Shown here: positions 1-8,690 of the stretch, in pieces
Layout of the letters: each line of letters begins with the position of its first letter
Position numbering within the stretch: the stretch's first letter is position 1
From: Locusta migratoria
Lineage: Eukaryota > Arthropoda > Insecta > Orthoptera > Acrididae
Direction: 5' to 3'
Length of the DNA stretch: 64,000 nucleotides
Assembly: GCA_026315105.1 (NCBI GenBank)
Contig: CM048755.1
Coordinates: forward strand, 210,106,333-210,170,332
Notes under the pieces: generated by a model
The model's input: only the letters and a program-made list of their open reading frames with translations
Told to the model about the DNA's origin: nothing
Database searches by the model: none
Position numbers and translations under genes: made by a program

Positions 1-59
1 CTTTTGTTCCCTCTGTGTAATTAGTATAATTTGGACTCAAATTCCATAATATATCCAAT

Positions 60-710
60 AAGCAACATAAATCAACAATTAAAGTAGCGATTGATGTAGC
101 TAAATTACCAATAAAACAACAAAATGAAATCGTCATTAAAACATCTAATTCAATAGAAAGAGAAAGAACTAACTAACTTAATTATCACAGAAAGCAACAC
201 AAAAACTGTATGACATTACCTGAAATTAAGGATAAACTACCAAAAAACAATGCAATGACAATAAAGGCAGTTAAATGTTACTGTCTAGTCATGCTAATAC
301 GAAATGACCATACAAAAATGCCTTTTTAACAGCAAGTAGCAACACACAAATCACTAGAGAACCCAGAAACAAATACCCAGGACGTACAACAAAGAAAAAA
401 AAACCTTAAAAAATGTAACACTATCCTAACTGACTACGAAAAATTACGAGGATCGGCTAAGATACATAAAATATTAGCTCCTTACCGACCTGTAGTTGAT
501 AGTATAAATAGTCCTCATATTTACTCAACAAAAAATACATAAAATTCTAAAGAAACTATCCACTTTCAACAGAAATGCACTATCAAAAATTTCATATCCG
601 TGTCACAATAAATAAGACATCAAAATTCCAAACAATGGCAAATTTGTCTCCTATGACATCAGAAATCTCTACACGGACATTTCAAATCGAGGAAACAATT
701 GCTATAATAG
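60..710 (+). pseudogene. Penelope-like element reverse transcriptase fragment
   Basis: Broken reverse-transcriptase coding sequence of a Penelope-like retroelement. Around 455-530 one frame reads GSAKIHKILAPYRPVVDSIN, the Penelope counterpart of the LPKIHK...RPIVS block. After a frame change, 630-690 reads NGKFVSYDIRNLYTDI, matching the FVSFDVTSLFTNIP block that holds the first catalytic Asp. Upstream, 250-330 has scraps resembling DKGxxTVVM in two frames. At least three frame changes and several stops are needed. The YADD block is missing because the fragment stops at about 710, where an opposite-strand Penelope piece begins. Assignment to Penelope rests on remembered family motifs. An unrelated RT is less likely because the LPKIHK spacing fits. 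Confidence 0.7.
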
Positions 711-711
711 A

Positions 712-1625
712 CTACAATTTACTACTTATATAAATATATACTTTCAGTTTTATGATATTGATGAGCAGTAGTTGCAATGAATGAAAATTCGTTCGGCAGC
801 TGGCATTCGAACACGGTATCTCCGGATTCTTGAGTTTCTCCCGGCGTATTTGATAATCAAAATATCCACGGGTGTACTGCCGGTCTACAGTGTCCAACAG
901 GCACAATATTTTGGCGATCATACATGTCGCCATCATCAAGTGAACTGACGGACTGAGCTCCTGGAAACGTGCCGGCACGGAGATCCGTACGCTACGGCTG
1001 CTCGAAGGGAATTGGGTTCTAGCCCAGTGGCGGGCGATTTAAATACCCTTCGCCCGCGGAGCGCCCCTCCGTGGTCCGCGCCCCGCGCCGCGCCGCGCCG
1101 CGGTCGCGCAGTGGAACCGATTGCGACGGCGTCTGAGATGACGTCGACGTGAGGGCTCTGTCCGCCGTGGTCGTCACTACGTTACGTTTGCTAGATTTAC
1201 TCTTAATTAACCCAATCACTGATTCCCAAACTTTGGAAGATTATAGCCACAGTCACGGTTTATGAGGTCGTCACTTGTGCGAATTTCAATGGCCTCTCTA
1301 ACGACGCAGTCCCAGTATCTGGACGTCTGTACCAGACTCCTAGTGCGTTCATACTCCGTGATTCTCCGACAGACAATGTTCAGCGAGCGCTGACTTGCTC
1401 GGATACATCAATCGTGTGTGCCTCTGGTGTTCAACGCATCGATCCTCGACGGTACGCATCGTCTGTCCAATATATGACTTGCCACACTGACACGGAATCT
1501 GGTACACGCCGGCCTTCCTCAAACCGAGATCATCTTTGGCGCTCCGCACCAGTGCACGAACTTTATTCGGCGGGCAAAAGACAGTTCCAACCTAGTTAAT
1601 AGGCAAACACTTTAAGCACTCACCC
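712..1625 (-). pseudogene. Penelope-like element 3' part with GIY-YIG endonuclease domain
   Basis: On the minus strand 1349-1549 encodes a GIY-YIG nuclease domain. GVYQIPCQCG followed by SYIGQT gives the paired GIY/YIG strands and the Cys-rich insert typical of Penelope endonucleases. The preceding stretch reads FCPPNKVRALV, also typical just before this domain. A frameshift follows at about 1350; then YWDCVVREAIEI and DLINRDCGYNLPK match the usual C-terminal Penelope segment. A one-base loss near 1238 moves the frame to VIGLIKSKSSKR. The run 1040-1135 is very GC-rich. At 712-980 lies untranslated sequence with a TTGATGA...CGCC hairpin. The 5' RT half is absent from this copy. Confidence 0.8.
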
Positions 1626-1671
1626 ACAGCGGCCTTAAGGATAGCTAGTGGAATAGTAGCCCATAAATCAA

Positions 1672-1870
1672 AAATGTTTCAAATGTTTGTATAGCTTAAG
1701 GGACTTAACTACGGGGTCATCAGTCCCTAAACTTATAAACTACTTATGAACTAACTAATACTAAGAACGGCACAAATATCCATGCCCGATGGGGGATTCG
1801 AAGCCCCGACCGTAGTGGTCGTGCAGACCGTGACTGGAGCGCCTCAGTCCCCTCGGCCACCGCGGCCGGC
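1672..1870 (-). mobile_element. SINE family A, full length
   Basis: tRNA-derived SINE. Read on the minus strand it starts GCCGGCCGCGGTGGCCGAG (A-box region), has a B box (GGGCTTCGAATCC, one base off the usual GGTTCGAATCC), then GGGCATGGATATTTGTGCC and the GGGACTGATGACCCCGTAG tail. Near-identical flanks GCCCATAAATCAA (1659-1671) and GCCCAGAAATCAA (1871-1883) are its TSD. It moves by LINE machinery and codes for nothing. Confidence 0.93.
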
Positions 1871-2144
1871 GCCCAGAAATCAACGTAATATTTTCCCTGA
1901 GGTAGAAGGCAGTATTGGTTCCGTTCATAGCTTGAGGTGTTCGCCCTCTATTGGAGAGTCTCGGCAGTATTGATACGTTTTACGTATAGGGATATGGGGC
2001 AGAACTGAAGTCAGTGTTGTGGAGGGAGACGTCCGTGTAGTCGCTGTATCCGTAAGGTCGCCGTGGCTGAACTGGGACAAGACTGAAGGACCAACACAGA
2101 ACAAAACTGAAAATTCGTCCCCAACAGACCATCTATCAGAAAAA

Positions 2145-2212
2145 GTAGTTATGGCGTCTGCCTAGTAAACAAATGTCCTGGGTTCGAATTACAGCCGTGG
2201 CACAAATTTTAA
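2145..2212 (+). repeat. tRNA-like fragment, SINE family C
   Basis: Carries GGCGTCTGCCTAGTAAAC, an A-box/D-arm-like run, then CTGGGTTCGAATTACAG, a B box, followed by GTGGCACAAATTTTAATTC. Fragments with the same 3' continuation occur on the minus strand at 14652-14716 and 55708-55752, so this is a repeat and not a single tRNA gene. No convincing anticodon stem can be drawn. Confidence 0.6.
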
Positions 2213-2354
2213 TTCAGTGGCTCTCCTTGTATTCAGTATCTTTGATATATCTAAACGAAATATGTCTCTGGAAATTTATTCATTATTTGATGATCTGAGG
2301 AGGTCTACATTTATTCATACACAAATATTACCGCGAACCACAAACTAACCAACT

Positions 2355-2427
2355 GCCGCCGTGGCGCAATGGATAGCATCGCCGATTGCGGTGCTGAAGA
2401 TCGTCGCTTCAATCCCGTCCACCGGCA
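2355..2427 (+). repeat. tRNA-like pseudogene (Arg-like body)
   Basis: A 73-nt segment with tRNA layout: D-arm-like GGCGCAATGGATAGC, a possible anticodon hairpin CATCG/CGGTG with a 7-nt loop, and a T-arm-like GCTTCAATCCC. Position 33 of the loop would be C instead of T, the acceptor ends pair only partly, and the T-arm stem is poor. It is therefore a decayed tRNA or the head of a short SINE. A working tRNA gene is unlikely. Confidence 0.45.
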
Positions 2428-2441
2428 AAGATTTATTTCTT

Positions 2442-2690
2442 TGTAATTATCATTTCCAGAATATTATACATGTTTCTTATGTTCACTTGTAATTTCTACA
2501 TGTTTCTTATGTTAACTAGTCTTCCAATTTCTGGTACATTCTGTCTGTGTATAAATAGCAGAGCACTCTGCCCGAGAGGCAGTCAGAGCTGCGTGTATGT
2601 TCAGTTCGCAATAAACCTGATTTCAGTATAAGTGCTGTGTTCAGTTGAGAACCCTGTCTTCGAAGTCAAACCTGCTTCCATTTCAACGCG
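2442..2690 (+). repeat. possible solo LTR of an LTR retrotransposon
   Basis: The segment could run TGTAATT...GCGACA. Internally it has TATAAATAGCAGAGC (about 2551), a CAGTCAGAG start-like motif, and CAATAAA (about 2608) followed by a T/G-rich stretch: the promoter, R and polyA order of an LTR. No second LTR, primer-binding site or clear TSD was found, so boundaries and identity are tentative. It could also be the promoter and polyA unit of another retroelement. Confidence 0.35.
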
Positions 2691-3383
2691 ACAATATTAG
2701 CCTCAACTTATTATAAATTAACAAATCGACCTAAAACATAAAAGTTACTTAGAAAACATTCTTAGTATTTTCCTACCAAAGACAAAAACTAAATCTACAA
2801 ACGCGTCAGAGATCTTATTATCACGAAATTTTAAGCAATCAACGGCAAGCATACAACTATGCTAAAAAGCCATAAAATCGTTACGAACCTCATACACGAC
2901 AAAATTACTACAGAATTAATTCTATAAACAAATAATTTGATAATTAAATTGCATACTAGTTCATAAACACAATTTATACTCCTAACACCCCAACGACGAC
3001 AAGATATGCTTTAGAAAATAGCAAAGGCTTAACTGCATAACTCATCTGTCAAAATAGCTTTCACATAAGAAATAAATTTGATAAATGAACAGCTTTCTAA
3101 ACAACCACAAGAATAACAGTTGTTATATATCTGTAGATCTAACAACTAAACAGAATATACAGCATGAGAAGTCGATATTACAAGGAGAAGAAGACCAACC
3201 GAGGTATGCACGAAGAATGTATTTATGAGATACATTATCCAGTTTAATTTAATAGCATACCTAGCCATGTATTTTACATTTAACCTGACCATGGCAATCA
3301 CACCGAAAGAGGGCTGTCGTAATAAATAACTTACTTAAAAGCAGCGTCCTTCGTATAAATAATCGTTTAAAATGTTCTTTTTT
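2691..3383. other. AT-rich stretch, nothing recognised
   Basis: About 690 bases of AT-rich sequence with stops in all frames. I see no tRNA-like boxes, inverted repeats or transposase motifs. Confidence 0.5.
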
Positions 3384-3566
3384 CTACCGCATAAAGCGTC
3401 TCGCTGCGGAGCGCGCGGTTGCTCGCCGTGGAGGTTCGAGTCCTCCATGGGGCATGGGTGTGTGTGTGTGTTTGTCCTTAGGTTAGTTTACCTAGGTTTA
3501 AGTAGTTTGTAAGCTACGGACTGATGACCACGCAGTTTGGTCCGATAGATTTACAAACATTTGAAT
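3384..3566 (+). mobile_element. SINE family A (subtype 2), internally deleted head
   Basis: The B box GAGGTTCGAGTCCTCC, then CATGGGTGTGTGTG, the GTCCTTAGGTTAG spacer and the tail GGACTGATGACCACGCAG...TTTACAAACATTTGAA. The A-box part is missing: sequence jumps from CTACCGC straight to ATAAAGCGTCTCGC. It has the same 13-bp upstream flank, AATGTTCTTTTTT, as the full copy 270 bp downstream. Confidence 0.88.
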
Positions 3567-3653
3567 ATTTTAGAAGCTACGGAACGAACAACTTTCTTAT
3601 TGCAATGTACAAAACTGAATGTACAAAACTATATATTAATGTTCTTTTTTGCT

Positions 3654-3852
3654 GCCGCGGTGGAGTAGCCGAGCGGTCTAAAGCGTCTCGCTGCGGAGCG
3701 CGCGGTTGCTCGCCGTGGAGGTTCGAGTCCTCCCTGGGGCATGGGTGTGTGTGTTGTCCTTAGGTTAGTTCACCTAGGTTTAAGTAGTTTGTAAGCTACG
3801 GACTGATGACCACGCAGTTTGGTCCGATAGATTTACAAACATTTGAACATTT
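3654..3852 (+). mobile_element. SINE family A (subtype 2), full length
   Basis: Complete tRNA-like head (GGTGGAGTAGCCGAGCGGTC A box, GGTTCGAGTCC B box), CATGGGTGTGTGTG linker and tail ending TTTACAAACATTTGAAC. Subtype 2 differs from subtype 1 by ACCACGCAGTTTGGTCC in place of ACCCCGTAGTTAAGTCC. Preceded by AATGTTCTTTTTT, as is the copy at 3384. Confidence 0.93.
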
Positions 3853-4233
3853 GCTACCGCGTTTTATTAATTGTTTATGTGTCTCGATTTTTCCGGCGGA
3901 AGTTGGAGAGAAACCTAGTATTCGTCTAAAAGAGTGTGAGGAACCACCTAAAAATTACATCAATAACGGTCGTTAATACGCCACGCGGATCTCATACGAG
4001 TCTATCTCATCTATCTGTTTATAAACTTCGCGCACTGTACATCACAGTGCATCGCAAAAATTACGAAATATGTGCTTGTCAATGTGAAGGAAGGTGTAAA
4101 AAGTGAGACTATGCTATTCGGTCATATGTATGGCCAGAAACGATATTCAGCATTTATATCTGCGCTACATCTTTAGTCCACAAGTCTAGCAGTGTGTCGT
4201 AGGGTACACAGTCTATTAGTCTCCATTTAGCCC

Positions 4234-4440
4234 CTACCTCTCACATTTGTTAATGATATGCAGGAAGAAAGAATGCCGGCACCCTGCTGAAATGGCCCGT
4301 ATTTCTCTTACTTTAGCGTTCTGGTCATTATGCGAGAGGTATGTTGGAGGAAGCAGCATATTTCTTGATTCATTTTGGAATGAAATTTTATGGTTAAGGC
4401 TCTGCACGATATGCATTATATTTCTTGCAGTCTCTCCCAC
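4234..4440 (-). pseudogene. CR1-like LINE C-terminal scrap
   Basis: On the minus strand this reads NMLLPPTYLSHNDQNAKVRE, then IRAISAGCRHSFF. The CR1-like LINE copies in this window end ILLPPTYISRKDQKDKIREI followed by RARTEAYRHSFF. It is therefore an old, isolated piece of the same ORF2 C-terminus, with no RT left beside it. Confidence 0.75.
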
Positions 4441-6715
4441 ATATTAAACATTTATTATCCTCATTCTAAATAAACCGTGAAAATCAAAGGGCTCTTCCTT
4501 CTATCTTTTCTATAATTGACGTTAATCCAACATGGTAAGAATTAAAGAGATACGAATATTACTCAAGAATTCGTCTAACGATGATCTTAAGCGTCCTCTT
4601 CCGAGTTTGAATTGTACTTCTTTAGGAATCTTAGAATAAATATGACTCGTATATCTTTCTTCCAAACGTCAGAATATGTGATCACATTATCTTAGGTTCT
4701 AAGTATTTGAACGTCGTGACCGATTCTACTGACTGATCACTCAGTCAAACGATATTCGTCTGTCTGTTTACAAATAGCGTGTTACATTTCGTTCCGTTTC
4801 ATTTCAGATGCCATTATTTGCACGAGGAACTGATCATCTGCAAAACTTTTTGCGTTTCATGAAAAGTTTGTACGTCACCTTCGTTCATACATCCCTGTCA
4901 GCTGCGAACATTTGCTTTTTATTAGTTTATTACATTGTATGTAGTACAGTTACCAACGCCAGTTTGTACTTCAATTATGTCACTAATTACTTTGAACGCA
5001 TAATATTATGAAGAGAGCAGCAGCGCTAAATTTAAAAATGCAAGTGTGCGCTGCAGGAAATTTAAAAATTACAAATGATACTTTACAGGAAAGTTAAAAA
5101 TTTAAGACAGAAGTGCATACTGCGAGCTTACACACGAAATTTCCAAAAACAAACTAGCAAAAAACACACTATTCTGTGCAGGGTGCTAAAATTATACACA
5201 ATTTACTTAGTTATTTCCTTCAGTTGGTTCGAGCCCCCAGTACTACAGCACAAAATAAATAAATAAATCACTCATTCACAGCCTGTGTTTGTTTGGTGCT
5301 CCGTGAAGTGAGGCTGTAGACCCTATTTGCTATACAAACTGGCTGTGTCTTGTCTAGGGGCCAGCCACACCTGCTGCAATGTCCCCAAAATGTTTCGCTT
5401 TAAATAAATGCAGGCAGGAACCAAAATGCTTAACGACATAATCATTTCTAACTAAATTGATGTTTATTCCGCCTGATATCGATCAGTGAATGTTTGTTAG
5501 ACCTGACCTCAGAGCAATGCCGAATTCCTTAAGGCTACCACACCAAAAAATGGAAACTTGACTGAATAGTTTCGAAGTCGCACCGTCGCCAAATGAAAAT
5601 TACTCTAGTAATAAACCTGAGAAACTCTAAATTCCACTGTCACAGAATATAGTTACAGTACACAGACGCAGAATAAAATCAAAGTTCTCGAATGCACCAC
5701 AGAAAAAATATTTCTAAGTTCCACACTAGAACACTTCGCTGAAATTTTACAAGTCCTCAAGGGACTCCACAATCGCCCATCGTAACGACACGTCTTGTCT
5801 GTCAAACCGACACTAACAGACTGCCCCTAACAAGCCTTAAGTACTCTCGCTGGCTTACTCTGAATTCAAATCAGTATCTTATTTTCACAAAATCTTTTAC
5901 ATAAAATACAAATGAAATAAATACATGTGATAGTAGTATTTGACGGAAATTTTCCGCTGAAACAGAATATGGCATCAAAGTACATACCGTAGTTTTTACA
6001 TTATCAATAAATAAAACTTCTCTACATTTGCTTTTTAAGTATATAATGATAGATTCTTCACTGTACTATTGATCCTGTGGGTTCATTAACTTATCTACTT
6101 ATGTCTAGTTTACCGGACTGCCGCTAATACTACAGTTATTATTGTTTATTTATAAAAAATTCAACTTTTATACCTGGAAACCATGTTACTGGCCTCCAAT
6201 TCAAATTTACTGAATTTGCGCAAAAAACTAAATATACATCATAATAGTATTCACTTAGATCTATCATTTGACACCTTGTACGTAATATTCGGTTAAGCCG
6301 TTTTCAAGATATATCGTTTACGAAATTGTTATTTTATAATGATTTTTAATTTCCTGTAACTCAAAAACTATTAAAGTGACAGCAGGCGCGCTTATATCAG
6401 CGCAACCGTCCAGTCTTTATCTTTAAAATGAGCCTACTCGTCGTTTTGTACCATATATGGATCAATAGTTATTAATTTTAAGTAGTTTTTTTTCATATTT
6501 CACCAAGGCCAAACGGGCGGTCTCCCGCTTTCCGCCATTCAGTCTGTAACCGCTCGGGTATTCACAGCTAGTTGATCATGGACTCGCGACCACTCACATG
6601 CCCGTCTGACCAACGAACTGAAATTACACAGAGTGGCTAACACACGAGTTACAGCGCTCTTTGCGGCAACTTCTGTAAACTCGGCCGCCATATTTTTGGT
6701 AGTCAGTTCACTTGA
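4441..6715. other. No recognised feature
   Basis: About 2.3 kb of AT-rich DNA. Short open frames (for example 4808-5011 and 5075-5266, plus) show no family motif. TTTCATTTCAG at about 4798 resembles a splice acceptor, but nothing downstream looks like a conserved exon. Confidence 0.5.
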
Positions 6716-6783
6716 GTTGGTTGGTTGGTTGGATGTTTAAGGGGGACCAAACTGCAACGGTCATCAGTCCCCCAAGTGCACTT
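6716..6783 (-). repeat. SINE tail scrap with (GGTT)n
   Basis: GGTTGGTTGGTTGG is followed by ATGTTTAAGGGGGACCAAAC and GGTCATCAGTCCC, a tail related to SINE family A subtype 2 read on the minus strand. The tRNA-like head is missing. Confidence 0.6.
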
Positions 6784-7289
6784 GAGAAGAGTATGTCTAT
6801 CGTATGTTGTTGAGCATCGAGTGTTGTATTTAGTTTATATTGTATTTAGTGTGTATTGCCTATACAATTTTTGCTGATGAAATATGCCTAAAGTGTGTGT
6901 TTCGTATTTAAATCCACAAATCGAAGTGGTAAAACGACAAGCACTTCGTCCAAGAAGTTTGATCTCAGTCTGTCTATACTCAAACAAAATACCGACTGAT
7001 GTCTCTTAGCTGCCCCAAGAGTGAAGCTTCATATGACCTATCCTGCAAGTCCCTTGAACTACACGCCATAAAAAAATGCTCAGTTATGTACCTAGTGTGG
7101 TTTGAGATATTTCTTCTTCTGTCGCTACTGTGGTTGATGAAACCACACTTTTGAGTGTCTACACCGTCTTTAAAAGTATTTTCATTTGTTGTTGACAATA
7201 CTTTATTGAGCAACGTGGATATGCGTGGGAACAACGAAAGTTATTAATGATAAATTATTTCAGTGTGGAATGCTTTTGTGTCAGTTGAC

Positions 7290-7760
7290 ACAGGAGCATT
7301 TTTATTGCAATGTTCTATTTTCACTTTCGTCTATGTACTCAAATTTCACGTACTAAACGTTACTTGTTTCAGCATGCTGCAGTCACATGCTTTCAAAGTT
7401 CATCTGTGGTGGTTGGCATTGGGTCACAATGCAGCACTCGTCGTATCACATATCCCACACACTTTCCACTGCCAACAGATCAGGTAATATGGCGGGCCAT
7501 GGCAACAGTGTAACATCCTGTGACGCCAAGAATGCACGTATTCGTGCAGAAACATGTGGTCGTGCATTGTCTTGCTGAAAAATTGCGTCTGGGATGCAGA
7601 TATGATAAGGCTACGGGTCGCAGGATGTTATTCACGTAGATCAAACAAGTTATAGCAACCTGGAAACGCACCAACTGTAATGTGTTGTCTATCAGACTGC
7701 CTCAAGATAGTATACAACGGCCTTTTGACACCCCTCCCTACTACATCAGTGTATGCCTCC
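7290..7760 (-). pseudogene. Tc1/mariner transposase relic
   Basis: DDE transposase C-terminal half. Reading the minus strand from about 7670: YVNNILRPVALSYL, then in another frame IFQQDNARPHVSARIRAFL with the second catalytic Asp, then WPAILPDLLAVESVWDM, the degraded WPxxSPDLSPxExVWD block holding the third acidic residue, then PQMNFES. At least one frameshift lies between the first two blocks, and in-frame stops interrupt the last. The N-terminal DNA-binding half and the terminal inverted repeats were not seen. The class call rests on QQDNARPH plus the PDLxxxExxW spacing. Confidence 0.8.
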
Positions 7761-7764
7761 AGAT

Positions 7765-8549
7765 CAGAAGGGCTGCAACGTCATACTGACAAAGATTCTT
7801 TGTACATTTCACTTGTTATCTTTATCAGTGAAATACTGTAATATCACGTATCATTTAAAACAGTAAAATTTTATTTCGTTACCTCCTCCTAGTTAAGGTG
7901 CTGCACTAATTATGCCATACATTTTAAAAGTGTGAAGGACATTACTCTTAACCATATACTGAAATTTGTTGAACGTTAATTCATTATTTATACCTCCTTC
8001 TTCTCACCTCTAATCAAGCAGGACAGGCCATGTGTAAATTATCCGCTAGCACTGACATTAGAGTTCAATTGACAAATGTGGATAAGTAGCACAGCTGTCA
8101 CTCTTGCGTTTTAATGTCTCTGATACACACATACGCGTTCAAACAGGTAAAATTTAGACGTTCCCATCAGACTCATAAAACAATGTTCTGTAATCTATTA
8201 TCTATCTATGAAAATGCATGTTGACACCTGATAGTAGTAATACCGTCAGAGGATGCCAACAGAGTTTCAAATTTGTAGATTTCTAAAACGCAGTCGTGTT
8301 TGTTATATTATGGAAACATAGTAGTAACAATCGATTTCCCACAACCATAAGTATGAGCCCTACATTTTGCAGATAATCCAGAATTTCCCTTCAGAGGAGG
8401 AATAAATTCACTGCGAAAAAAAAAAGGATAGTTTACAATGCCCTTAAAGGAGATGAGATCGAAAAAAATAATTTTTAGCTTAAAAAGAGTAGCCTTCCAC
8501 TTCAATTTCGAGAATTTATTTCTTTGCATTTCCTATACCCAGTAGTTGG
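7765..8549. other. No recognised feature
   Basis: AT-rich DNA between the Tc1/mariner relic and the SINE/LINE block. No motifs, repeats or tRNA-like boxes noticed. Confidence 0.5.
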
Positions 8550-8690
8550 GGCCGGCCGCAGTGGTCGAGCGGTCTGCGGCGCGCCAGTCACAGTCTGCAC
8601 GGTCGCTACGGTCGTGGATTCGAATCCTCCCTCGAACATGGATGTTTGTGTCGTCTTTAGTAAAAGGTAGTTCCTAAGTGGTTTGTAAGT
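8550..8690 (+). mobile_element. SINE family A, 3' truncated
   Basis: Head GGCCGGCCGCAGTGGTCGAG, B box GATTCGAATCC, then CATGGATGTTTGTGTCG and GGTTTGTAAGTTT. The GGGACTGATGACC tail is missing. The element stops exactly where the TACATCTACATC tail of the adjoining minus-strand LINE begins. Confidence 0.88.

Noticed and set aside
2355..2427. Functional tRNA gene
   Set aside because: Poor acceptor and T-arm pairing and C at position 33; kept only as a tRNA-like pseudogene.
3540..3763. 79-codon plus-strand frame over the second SINE
   Set aside because: It translates the tRNA-like SINE head (GVAERSKASRCGARG); similar frames arise in most subtype 2 copies on either strand.
4780..5011. Possible intron end and exon (TTTCATTTCAG then ATG)
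   Set aside because: No conserved protein downstream and no partner exon; acceptor-like runs are common in AT-rich DNA.
6880..6960. MPKVCVSYLNPQIEVVKRQ, resembling a THAP zinc finger start
   Set aside because: Only one Cys pair candidate and no downstream His/Cys or AVPTIF-like motif before a stop.
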